NCBI GenBank assembly: GCA_003427395.1
Contig: BFEA01000007.1
Location: 3,353,614-3,374,683 of the forward strand
DNA: 21,070 bases
Direction of reading: 5' to 3'
Source: Chara braunii
Lineage: Eukaryota > Streptophyta > Charophyceae > Charales > Characeae
The notes below the pieces were generated by a model that saw only the letters and a list, made by a program, of their open reading frames with translations, was not told where the DNA came from and made no database searches. Each line of letters opens with the position of its first letter. Positions within the stretch are counted from its first letter, which is position 1. Shown piece by piece: positions 8,843 through 17,089 of the stretch. A program made the position numbers and the translations under genes.

Positions 8843-9200
8843 TAGCCAACACCCACTTCAAACCTCCGTAGGCCGCAATCTTCTCCACAAGATCAGTTAA
8901 GCTAGTCTACAAGTCCCCTAACCTACACACAGTTACTATCAAACCAACCACATATCACTAATCCATAACCAGTCCAGTAGATACCCCTCCCCCTGCTCTA
9001 CAAACCCNCNCCCNCCCCCCCCCCCCCNNNCCCCNAAGCGATCGTCCACACACCACCAGGCATACTTACCAACCATCGTTCCTCCCCGCTACGTCCATTT
9101 TACACTACCCAATAACCTAAGTCCATACAAAACCCCCAACCCACCCACCTCCCTAAACTTATCATCTACCCTACGAAGAAAGCCTTCACCAAATTACAAG
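8843..9200 (+). other. C-rich 3' tail of the LINE, with unresolved bases
   Basis: No coding frame was recognised after about 8842. The plus strand is rich in C and A and poor in G, and at 9008-9035 a long C-run contains six N characters, so its true length is not known. The stretch is best read as the 3' untranslated region of the LINE. The exact 3' end and a poly(A) or short-repeat tail could not be placed. Confidence 0.6.
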
Positions 9201-9622
9201 TTAACCCCTCGCCACCATCAAGCGATACTTAGAGTTCAGACGAGCACTGATAACCACTTTACGTGAAATCAGCAGGCACAGTATAGAAACTACCTCCAGG
9301 GTCAGTGTACACAGAAAGAGGCATCAAGGGGGGGCTTAGGGTTTAAGCATCAAACACATTTACCAAGTCGAGTTGAAATCAAGTCCGTTGAAAAAAACAA
9401 CGGCTCTAGACTAGAAGTAAATAAAATAGCATTCAAGTACAACAACATGACAAAACAGGCTACCTTAGTCAGGGTGAAGAATGGTACATCCTTCCGTGGG
9501 GAAGCAACTAATGTCATTTTTCAGGCCTCCACGCCGAAAAGAGGAGAAGCGTGTGTGAGTATCTTTTGTAATTCTTCTGACTTCCCGCATGAATAGGAAC
9601 CGGATTGACACTCCCCAATAAC
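9201..9622. other. Spacer without a recognised gene
   Basis: No frame in this stretch resembles a known protein, and the base composition returns from C-rich to balanced. It contains a single TTTAGGG-like word at 9334-9348, not an array. It lies between the LINE tail and the 33-bp direct repeat and may be old insertion flank. Confidence 0.5.
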
Positions 9623-9723
9623 TTAATGCGAAGCAGCAACGCCTCTTCGGATCGCCTAGGGAAAAGTGACGGTGGTGGTACCACTGTAATTTAATGCGAA
9701 GCGGCAGGGCCTCTTCGGATCGC
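9623..9723. repeat. 33-bp direct repeat, GC-rich
   Basis: The sequence ttaatgcgaagc..gcctcttcggatcgc occurs at 9623-9655 and at 9691-9723 with about three differences and a period of 68 bases. The spacer holds a short palindrome, GTGGTACCAC, at about 9676-9685. The repeat is richer in CpG than its surroundings. It could be part of a degenerate LTR or of a small tandem array; only two copies are seen in the window. Confidence 0.85.
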
Positions 9724-10749
9724 ATGCGGTTAATTTTTTGTCTGTTTTCTACTGTTTGAGTGTTTTTTCCTTGCTGTTTTTTCATTAATTTTTTCCTACA
9801 AAATAGAAATTATGAACGTGGGAAGAAGCAGTTGAGTAGTAGTTAATTCTCAAGCAACATACCTTATGGAGTGCAGGAAGCACTTTTCGAACTAAGTAGT
9901 ACAAGGGCAAAAGGGTTGAAATCGTTGTTGTTCTTTTACAACGATGATGTACTTCATGATGATGGTACTATGATAATAAAGCCCTCATTATCATGATTAT
10001 TGAGTTCAAATTGTACATACAACCGGATCGATCGAACTTGCACCAACTTGTGAACGATTGGATAGTGCCGCTAGTTCATCTCTCATGCTCTCCTGTATTT
10101 TCAAGGCAGAGAGAGAGAAGAGGACAACAAACGAGGGGCTGTGATATATATATTCAACTCATATATTATACTTATCTTTCTTCTCGTTTCCATTTCTTGA
10201 GACTGTTACTCTTGAGCTGCTTGATCACGTGATCGACCTCGACGGGTGCATACGTGGGAGTTAATTTGACATCAGGACCGACTGCATTGGCGTGTTTTTG
10301 GTCGTTGTGTATGTTGGCCATGAACAGCGCGACAGTACGACATCGGTGCACACGTTTCGGCCGATGCGACTTTTCAGACCGACAGTTCGCTTGAGTCGGA
10401 ACTAATCGAATTTACACGACCGTGAGGCACAGGTTACCCTTCTTCTTGGTTGACAGCAAGCCTGTTCCGGTGATTTGAAGTAAGACGCGCCGAGGAGAGA
10501 GGGAGGGTTAACAAATTTTGGTCCACTTATCTCTGAGGTAGAACAAATTATGTTCTGATGACTGTGCTTCCAGCTTGGATAGATGATGCCATCTTTTTTA
10601 GAGTAGTTGTAGGATCACAGTTGATTGGGGGCTGTTGATTCTTAGGGACGGATACCCCGCCGAAGGAGCTATGTTGATGTGATTGGTAAGAGGTGAGTCA
10701 GTTGCCTTGTGCAAGGCCACGCATGGGAAGGCTCTATTTGAGTCACTAA
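9724..10749. other. Region upstream of gypsy element 2; possible 5' LTR or leader
   Basis: There is no convincing coding frame. A short stem (tgataat..attatca) lies near 9970-9993, and a 12-bp perfect palindrome lies at 10223-10234. From 10300 to 10400 several CGAC/GTCGG words form small inverted repeats. A pyrimidine stretch ending in tctctggtttccag at about 10812-10825, just downstream, looks like a 3' splice site leading into the gag-like frame. The region is where the 5' LTR and leader of the plus-strand gypsy element should lie, but no matching copy was seen downstream of 14002, so an LTR cannot be claimed. Confidence 0.4.
10223..10234. promoter_or_regulatory. GATCACGTGATC palindrome with a CACGTG core
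   Basis: This is a perfect 12-bp palindrome whose centre, CACGTG, is the G-box/E-box bound by bZIP and bHLH proteins in plants and other eukaryotes. It sits about 600 bases upstream of the gag-like frame of gypsy element 2, where an LTR promoter could lie. A regulatory role is inferred from the motif alone; a 12-bp palindrome can occur by chance. Confidence 0.3.
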
Positions 10750-10827
10750 TCATTACGGGCTATTGACTTACTGTGTTGTAAGGCTGTTGCTAAGCCTTTC
10801 CTGACTTATCGTCTCTGGTTTCCAGTT

Positions 10828-11370
10828 CTATTGAGAGTTTCAACACCTACTGGTTATCCATCAAACTCGAATGCTCTGAATCATCCCCCTCCTCCTCCTC
10901 CCCCTCCCCCCCCTATGTATCCACCATACCAACCATACCCCACATTTGAACAGCCTTACTGGGCCCCGATACCCCCGCCCCAGCAAGGGCAATTCGGTGG
11001 AAGTTACAGGAAAGGTTACGGGAATGGATACGGGAATGGATTCGGGAATAATTTCAGGAATGGGTATGGTTACAACAACAACAACAATTGGCGAAGTCGC
11101 AACCCAAATCAAGCCTTCTTCACGAAAGACCAGGCCAAATTCCTTGAGAAACTTAAGTTTAAGCAAGCGGTGCAGGAACTAGTAAAGCAGCAAACGGAAA
11201 CCAAGTCAGCCCTGACACAGCCTATCGAACCAAAGATAAAGATAGTAGAAATTAGGAAGAAGAAGACGGACGATAAAGAGGATGAGATGAAGAAATGGGT
11301 GACAAATACTCTAAAGTTCTGTTTTTTCAAAGAAAAAACTACATGGGTCAGTGGAGGAGGGGTGGATTAA
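10828..11370 (+). CDS. gag: Gag-like N-terminal part of gypsy element 2: polyproline, Gly/Tyr/Asn-rich, charged helix
   Basis: The frame is open from 10750, but the first part may be intron: a pyrimidine tract and AG at about 10812-10825 look like a splice acceptor, and no ATG precedes the protein-like part. It reads a run of ten prolines (about residues 20-29), a Pro/Tyr stretch (MYPPYQPYP), then a Gly-Tyr-Asn-rich block of imperfect repeats (GYGNGYGNGFGNNF, then NNNNNW), then a charged helix (FFTKDQAKFLEKLKFKQAVQEL) and a Lys-rich tail. Such low-complexity domains bind RNA and can phase-separate; here that is inference. It precedes reverse transcriptase on the same strand, which is the position of gag. 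It is the longest uninterrupted frame of this element, about 180 residues. Confidence 0.6.
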   Translation, partial: LLRVSTPTGYPSNSNALNHPPPPPPPPPPMYPPYQPYPTFEQPYWAPIPPPQQGQFGGSYRKGYGNGYGNGFGNNFRNGYGYNNNNNWRSRNPNQAFFTKDQAKFLEKLKFKQAVQELVKQQTETKSALTQPIEPKIKIVEIRKKKTDDKEDEMKKWVTNTLKFCFFKEKTTWVSGGGVD

Positions 11371-12204
11371 ACCATACCGTAATTTCGTCGTCATACGGTA
11401 CATCGGTCTTGTCCGTTCCCAAAAGAAAAGGTGAGTTCAGGATGTGCATTAACTGTCATGGACTAAACGACATAAGCATTAAAAATATCGAGCCACTAGC
11501 GTGCGTAGATGACATGTAATACCAATCGGATAAATTGTAGGGTTACAAAGATAGATTTGAAGTAGGGGTATCATCAAATAGAGGTGTGGCCTGAAGATTA
11601 GTATAAGACGGTGTTTCAAACATGATACAAATACTACGAGTTTGTAGTTTCGCCGTTTGGACTGACAAATGTCCTTGCCATGTTTCGCGAATGCATGAAT
11701 GACTTATTTCGAGACTGGTAACATCGTTTTGTAGTTGTATATATTGATGATATTTTAATTTTTGGTAAGTCTCTTGAGGAGAACTGGGAATGTTTACATT
11801 TAACATAGAGTAAATCGAGGGAAGTTCAATTTAGATCGAGCCTGAAGAAGTGTGGATGGGTTACGCGCCTAGTATTATATCTAGGATATGTGGTAGACGA
11901 AGATGGAGTTAGAGATGAGGATGTCAAAAGAGCAACGATTCGAGACTCATCGACAACGAGCACGTTAGCTGGGTTGCGGGCGTTTTTAAAATTGGCCAAT
12001 TACTATTGGAAGTTTGTTAGAAACTTTACCAATACCGCTGTCTCATTAGATAAGTTATTGAAAAAAACAACCGTTTGGCTATGGAATAAGGACTGCACCT
12101 CTGCATTTACGAAGTTAGAAGAAGTGTTTAATAAAGTATATTGTCATATAAATAGTACACTCATTCTTGTCGTTCGACTACATACACGAGTCAATTTGGC
12201 ATAG
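11343..12204 (+). pseudogene. pol: Reverse transcriptase of gypsy element 2, broken
   Basis: At 11343 a frame reads EEGWIKPY, the usual start of the gypsy reverse transcriptase. A second frame to 11519 reads SVLSVPKRKGEFRMCINCHGLN and SIKNIEPLACVDDM. A third, from about 11560 to 12204, reads GYHQIEVWPED, YEFVVSPFGLTN, MNDLFRDW, VVVYIDDILIFGKS with the catalytic YIDD intact (11740-11751), YLGYVVDEDGV, LRAFLKLANYYWKFVRNF and LLKKTTVWLWNKDC. Stops include TAG at 11563 and 11599 and TGA at 11623 where the family has Arg, so a CGA to TGA change is likely. In a live element the protein copies genomic RNA into DNA in the cytoplasmic particle. Confidence 0.92.
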
Positions 12205-12560
12205 GTGCAATACTGCAACAATTTGATAGGTATGGTTACCGGCCGATAAAGTTAATGTCTAGACGGATACCTTACTGAACAGTAGTTGCATCGACATATG
12301 AGAGATAACCGTCCACGTTCAGAAAAACTCTAGCTCACTAGTGACGTAATCTGTTAGGAAGACACTTCACGGCCTACTTAGGTAATGAGACCCTGCGCTG
12401 ATTAAAGATACAGGCACGAATGTCGACTAAGTTGGTTAGATGGGCGGCTGAAATAGACGAGTTTGACTTCGACTTGAAGCCAGTGAAAGGTAAGTACAAT
12501 GAAGTTGTTAATGCGTTGAGTAGGGGAATCGATTTCTCTAATAATATCATCACCTAACTC
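12180..12560 (+). pseudogene. pol: RNase H and tether of gypsy element 2, broken
   Basis: The frame reads QFGIGAILQQFDRYGYRPIK, LMSRRIPY, VASTYER, then LLGRHFTAYLGNETLR and LKIQARMSTKLVRWAAEIDE, FDFDLKPVKGKYNEVVNALSR. These are the RNase H core and the tether ending in ADALSR of gypsy Pol. Stops are TGA at 12276, TAA at 12306, TAG at 12339, and TGA at 12342 and 12399. The last two sit where the family has Trp (WRxxLLGR and TLRWLK). The domain is not functional. Confidence 0.9.
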
Positions 12561-12759
12561 GATGCCAAAAGATAATTACCACAAAAGATCAAAGATGCAT
12601 ACCCGATTGATCCCTACCTTCGTAAGATTATAGCTAAGGTAGTAGATACTCCCCACGAGTTCTCAAAATATAGGATAAATGACGATCATCAAAAATATGA
12701 TAGTGAATGTAAACTTAATGTCCTAAGCTACAAATAAGTTCGTAGTATCATTCTATGTG

Positions 12760-13460
12760 AATGTCATGACGCAGGAACACAGAGGGACGATTCTGATGGA
12801 GGAGGACGATAATCTGTTGCAGTTGTACGTCTGGATTGGAATGAAAAACAATTGTATCATATTTGTTTAAAGTTGTAAAAACCGTAAGAGGGCAAAACGT
12901 TTCACGGTGCCACCACTAGAACCATTGAAATCTTTACTTATTCTGTCATATGACCTGGAGACTCCATCTCATTGACTTCATTGGCACAATAGTCAAGAGT
13001 AGAAACAGTAAAAGTCAAGTGATGATTATAGTTGGTAGATTTAGTAAATTTGTTGTTGTAGTTCTGCTGTCGCCCCAAGCTGGGATAGAGTTAGTGATTC
13101 GGGAGCTCTCGAACAAGTGGGTGACGAACAAGGGTCATCCTTTGACTACAGTTGGCAATAGAGATGTTAGACTTATGGGTGAGCAAAGAGAACAATTAAT
13201 GAAGTTGTATGAGTCAAAATTAACCATCCGGTAGACACCCGAAAACGAGTGGCCATACTACGAAAATAAATAAGTTATTATACCAAGTACTTTGTATGTA
13301 TATCATACTTAACCAAATAGATTGGGACGAATACCTACCGAAGGTAGCCAGCGCGTTTCATAACTCTATATATTTGGCCACTTCATGTACCCCGAATGAA
13401 CTGCACAAAAGTTTATGTTCAAGGAGACCAATCGACTGCATAAATTCTTATCAAATTTAA
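12760..13460 (+). pseudogene. pol: Integrase of gypsy element 2, zinc-binding and core domains, broken
   Basis: Near 12810-12905 a frame reads NLLQLYVWIGMKN and SCKNRKRAKRF, the zinc-binding domain with its second Cys changed to Arg and a TAA at a likely Gln codon. The frame at 12950-13234 reads LIDFIGTIVKSRNSKSQVMIIVGRFSKF, the first catalytic block, and then GNRDVRLMG where the family has SDRDVRF, so the second catalytic Asp is lost. After a TAG the stretch TPENEW keeps the catalytic Glu. The frame 13299-13460 reads NQIDWDEYLPKVASAFHNS and TSCTPNEL, the end of the core domain. The enzyme would insert the DNA copy into the chromosome; this copy cannot. Confidence 0.9.
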
Positions 13461-14002
13461 AGATTACCGTCAGGCACTAGGAATTCATCTTGCAATACAA
13501 GAAGGATCTGCAAAAGTAGAAGAAAACATTCTGAAGGCTCAACATTAAATTGTAGAACAAGCAAACAAGCATTTTAGTTCGTTGTGAAGGATTTTATGCG
13601 GGTAAAGTCAAAAATAAATTGTCAGAAGAACAATTTTTTTATAAAGTGTAACCTGCATAAAAAGGACAATAATAAATCGTAGACGTGATAGGAGATCCAT
13701 ATTGTCCATCATATACCGTAGATATCCCATCGCATCTACATACTTCCTCGATATTTCATGTTCCTAAATTACTGCCTTGTGTAAGCAACAATCCATTTCC
13801 CTCACGCTGATCAATGATACCTCCTTATATAGATGGGGGACAAAATATCAATCGTATTGTTGATGAAGATGTGTATAAGTCCGCCAGGAGGGGAAAGTTA
13901 CAACAACATCATAAGGTTCGGTTCCTACATCATGAACCAAAGGACGACCAATGGTACACGAAGAATGAGCTAAAAGAAACTGCTCTTAACATCGGGTCGT
14001 AA
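13461..14002 (+). pseudogene. pol: Integrase C-terminal region and tail of gypsy element 2
   Basis: The first part (13461-13680) is eroded but keeps LEF-like and EQANKHFSS traces of the block after the integrase core. The frame from about 13682 to 14002 reads DVIGDPYCPSYTVDIPSHLH, IFHVPKLLP, then IPPYIDGGQNINRIVDEDVY, HKVRFLHHEPKDDQWYTKNEL. This matches the integrase C-terminal module (YxVxLPxxxxxHxVFHVSxLKPY) and a chromodomain-like end that in many gypsy elements steers insertion. A single TGA at 13808-13810 falls at a likely Arg codon. The stop at 14000-14002 (TAA) may be the genuine end of Pol. Confidence 0.82.
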
Positions 14003-14702
14003 CATGAGAGAGTTAGTTGGGGAGTCAACAGTGTAGATAGGTATACAAGTTTGATATTTCTCGGATGACCTTGAAATTAGAGCGATGAGAGTGAAAGGAT
14101 TTCACATTGTGTCATGGTCCCGAGTTCCGGTCCCACAGTCCCAGTTGGTTCCAATCCCATATAGTGGCAAGCTTAGCAACCGAGTATGGTTAGCAAGATT
14201 GATTCTGTAATGCAGAATCCTTGTCGATGCAGAGTCCTTTAGGTCCAGTAGGATCCGATAGTTAAAGCATCATCGATCGTTAGCAGTCAGACCCGGTACC
14301 CGATAAAAAAGGTACAAGGTCCCGAAGTTAAATTTTGCAGCAATAGTTTGAGAAAGTTTGGTAAGTTGCAGAAGTGTCAATTGCAATTAACAGGTCAAGG
14401 GGCCTTGTCCTGAGACGATAGAAGACATCAACCGAAGTTGCTATTTCTACATATTACAATGTCGCCGACTTCACTTGTCAATTTATACACTGCGGAAGCT
14501 TTGCTGTAGCACTTGTGCGACTAGAGGCGGGTTAGACAATACACGGTGATGAAGGAGAAGGGGAACGACGCCATGGTTAGGGTTGTCGGGGAATAAGACA
14601 ACGGCGTAGTTGTTAATTAGGAGAGGGATAGTTGTTAATGCTCTTAGAGAGCAAATGTGAGTAGTCCAAAGATTGTACGCGAAAGAGGAAGAATGTGTAT
14701 GA

Positions 14703-14834
14703 GTCAGTAATGTTGAGCGATTGTAGTGGGGAGAGGGAGATTGCAAGCGAGTAAGGTTGAGCAATTGAAGTAAGGAGAAGAAAAGTTCAAGCGAGTAAGG
14801 TTAAGTGATTGTAGTACGAGGGAGAGAGCGAGAC
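14703..14834. repeat. Three tandem copies of a 44-bp purine-rich unit
   Basis: The units at 14703-14746, 14747-14790 and 14791-14834 each begin with a version of gcgagtaaggttgagcgatt and continue with GA-rich sequence. The copies differ at several positions, so the array is old. It lies in a purine-rich region about 700 bases downstream of gypsy element 2 Pol, a place where LTR promoter or enhancer repeats would fall. Any regulatory role is inference. Confidence 0.85.
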
Positions 14835-14914
14835 ATCTAATGAGAGAGAAGAAGGAGCATGTTAGAGATATGGAGAGAAAGGGAGTGCAATTAATTGAAC
14901 ATTATTGTTTGGGT

Positions 14915-14930
14915 TGCGGCTAAAGCCGCA
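14915..14930. other. Hairpin TGCGGCT-AA-AGCCGCA
   Basis: A perfect 7-bp stem with a two-base centre lies in AT-rich DNA just after the 44-bp repeats. It is GC-rich unlike its surroundings. No run of T follows, and in a eukaryote it is not a terminator. It may be part of a decayed LTR. Confidence 0.5.
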
Positions 14931-15739
14931 CTTTGAAACTTAATCCTTGTATAATGGTCAATGTTTTGAAGTGTTCTCCTCTCGATGTGAGCTAATTTGT
15001 CCTCTCGATATTTCAGTGAAGGTTCTATGAGTTTTCGACGTACTGCGGGTTTCAATTGGGAGTTGAATTCAGGCTAGTTTCTTGGACGTTTTCATTTCGG
15101 CCAAGAATTTAGTTCCAATAGGTCGTGCCCTAAAAGTCGTGGTTCAAACACACGTCGAAGAAAAATGGTTGGGAAAGGTATTGGTGGACCATGGTGGTAA
15201 AAGTCACTTTGAACTTCATCTCTAGCTTTGGTGGTCTCCGTCACACTAGTGGTTTAAAAGTCATTAAAAAGTGCATCTATTGTTTGGGTGGTCTCCCTTG
15301 TCCTGTGACTTTTGCCCAGGCATAATCTTGTGCTCCTTCATTCCAATGACGTCAACTTAACTTCCACTTATTGTTGGGGGCAACATCAATCTGAGGGAAG
15401 TATTGACTGCTATTTATGGCGGTCATTGCAAGTTCATATATATGGCGGTACATCAAGAATGTTAGAGGGGTCATCAGAAGCGTTCCTATGATTTCTAAGA
15501 TAGTTCAAGACTCAAAATACTACGGAGTAAGTTTTTGTGATATATCTTGTTATAGCGTGAACTCATATGCTCTAACCCAAGCCTTACCACCCACCTAGAA
15601 CATAAACACGTGTGTATGTTGATTCTCTTAGTTTGTGCCCTTTATGGTTTTTGTAGCTGATAGACAGTCCGCTCCATCATTTTTTGTACTTCAAGGCACG
15701 TTTCCTTGTTCAAGTCACTAGCTTAAGTTTTGGGTTTGA

Positions 15740-16330
15740 AAGCAAGAAATCTAAGAGAATCCTTGGTTTCCATCCCAAATGTAGTTGATTAGGTGATCAC
15801 CCAATGGTTGTGTATAATATTGTTATACAGTCGAGCTAGTGAGGCATTTTGACATCCCAATCAATCTCATTGGGAGAAGAGTTTTTTACTTATTTACTCA
15901 ACTTGTCGAAGAGTTTCAAGATTTCTGGAAGTCATCATAAGTTTTGAACTTAGTTTTTTAGCCAGATTTTGTTAATATGTGGCGTATTCGGTCATGAAAC
16001 GAACCTCTTTATCACTTACTAAAGTTTTAAGTAATCTACAATCTTTGATATGGTGCTTAGCAAAACTAGTAATTACAAACTTAATCTCAGCGATAACCGG
16101 TAAAGCTATCAAGATTGCAAATTTAACGAATTTATCTATAATCAACAAAATTTGTGTATTCCACTTTCTTGTGTTAATCAACATGAATACGAAGTTCATA
16201 GCAAATTGATTAACATGGTCCATCGGGTATGGGACGTGGCTTTATTAAGCCTAGAGGGACCTATGCTTTAGGTTTGTTCATTTGACAAACATGACAAATA
16301 TCAACCTACATTTTAGCATCTCTCTTCATG
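15740..16330 (-). pseudogene. pol: Integrase of gypsy element 3, broken
   Basis: At 16320-16230 (minus) the frame reads VDICHVCQMNKPKA, the intact Cys-x2-Cys of the zinc-binding domain, then VPLGLIKPRPIPDGP. The frame 16223-15972 reads AMNFVFMLINTRKWNTQILLIIDKFVKFA, the first catalytic block with Asp changed to Asn, and TLVSDKEVRFMTEY with the second Asp kept. At about 15865-15740 the frame reads NEIDWDVKMPH, SPNQLHLGWKPRILLDFLL, the end of the core. A TAG at a likely Gln codon and a TGA between IG and SPNQL add to the damage. An open frame on the plus strand over 15979-16209 is only the shadow of this one. Confidence 0.88.
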
Positions 16331-16639
16331 TTTGGTCATCAACATCGTTATAACAAGTTAGCATAAGTCGTTTTCAATCAAAAGACTCACTCCATCATAG
16401 CATTCTTGTAGAAATAGGTTCCTAAAAGATTCTTTATTAGAGAGAAAAACTCAGAGAATTTGTTTGTACCCCATCCTTACTCTAAAACAACAACCCCTCA
16501 AGGATAATGTAGTATTTTTTCATCTTTCTATCTTTGTGCATTTGTACGATTGATAATCTCACTGACAATGTTTCCATTCTCCTATGACTCTTTCACTTGT
16601 AGACGTATGTGGTGCCCTATAAAAATCTCGATCACAAGT

Positions 16640-17089
16640 GCACATATAAATTTTACTCAACATGATAAGACATCAGCAACCACATTATACTGCTCTTTCA
16701 CATGCTTAGCGCGAAGTCAAACATATCAATAAATTAGAATTATTGCTTAAGCGGATCAGACAACATGGGATGAGTTTTAATTCATTGAAGGGTCTTATTG
16801 TCAGATCCAACTTCAAAATGTTTGTCATAAACATAGTGCTTTCGTGTTTGAAACCATGAAAGAACACAAAGTTTCCGCGCGAGTTTCTTAGATGACATTT
16901 TTTTTTACATGTATTTGATTGTTGTCAAACTCTTACCCTCTTCTTATTGTAGCATTGAGTCTATCGCATGCCAGTTTGCCGCTTTAGTAGTCACAATGAG
17001 AGACTTATCTGGGTCTGCAATCTTAAGAACCAACTGATTGATTAAGATATGCTTCAATTAAATTAAGGTTTTTCCCTATGCATTATCCT
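16640..17089 (-). pseudogene. pol: RNase H and tether of gypsy element 3, broken
   Basis: On the minus strand the stretch reads LKIADPDKSLIVTTKAANWHAIDSMLQ, the first catalytic block with DAS changed to KAA, then RKHYVYDKHFEVGSDNKTLQ, a TGA at 16781-16783 where Trp or Tyr is expected, IKTHPML, and FDFAL followed after an indel by HVKEQYNVVADVLSC. The final ADALSR box reads ADVLSC, consistent with a CGT to TGT change. These are the RNase H core and tether of gypsy Pol. Confidence 0.82.

Larger units (their letters stand above)
3300..9200 (+). mobile_element. Long L1-type non-LTR retrotransposon (LINE), decayed
   Basis: In order the element has an ORF1 with a CCHC-type zinc knuckle, a charged linker, an APE-type endonuclease, an L1-type reverse transcriptase, a long C-terminal region with a late Cys-x2-Cys, and a C-rich 3' tail. 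All parts lie on the plus strand, which is A/C-rich and G-poor through most of the element. No LTR is present, and the finger motif KKGNRDD followed by SLLKVKYRIL and HLDQTGFIP is typical of the L1 clade. Coding is split by several frameshifts, a 68-bp duplication and in-frame stops that are mostly TGA at Trp positions. Both ends are estimates: target-site duplications could not be identified. Confidence 0.85.
10750..14002 (+). mobile_element. Ty3/gypsy retrotransposon 2, plus strand, internally deleted and decayed
   Basis: The parts in order are a gag-like proline/glycine-rich frame, reverse transcriptase, RNase H with its tether, integrase (zinc-binding, core, C-terminal), and an integrase tail resembling a chromodomain-type end. 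This is the canonical gypsy order. Protease and a CCHC knuckle were not found between the gag-like frame and the reverse transcriptase, which are nearly joined at 11350, so an internal deletion is likely. Frames change at least six times and contain stops of all three kinds. LTRs were searched for by eye on both sides and not found. Confidence 0.88.
14003..15735. other. Spacer between gypsy elements 2 and 3; no gene recognised
   Basis: This stretch lies between the end of one gypsy pol on the plus strand and the end of another on the minus strand, so it should contain both 3' LTRs if they survive. No pair of long matching ends was found by eye. It contains a 7-bp stem at 14201-14219 (GATTCTG..CAGAATC), a short direct repeat (tgcagaatcctt, tgcagagtcctt) near 14211-14241, purine-rich DNA from about 14520 to 14890, a 44-bp tandem repeat, and a strong hairpin at 14915-14930. 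Short open frames here have no recognisable content. Confidence 0.5.

Noticed and set aside
9334-9348. Telomere-type word TTTAGGG-like (gcttagggtttaagc)
   Set aside because: It occurs once, not as a tandem array, so it does not support an interstitial telomere.
14703-14834. A CRISPR-like array
   Set aside because: The copies are contiguous and diverged with no spacers, and the DNA is eukaryotic.
9800-15700. LTR pairs for gypsy elements 2 and 3
   Set aside because: No long matching ends or TG..CA borders with target duplications were found by eye; a self-alignment would be needed, and a match of over 100 bases flanking either element would support them.
15979-16209. Plus-strand open frame over the integrase of element 3
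   Set aside because: It is the antisense shadow of a clear minus-strand integrase core.
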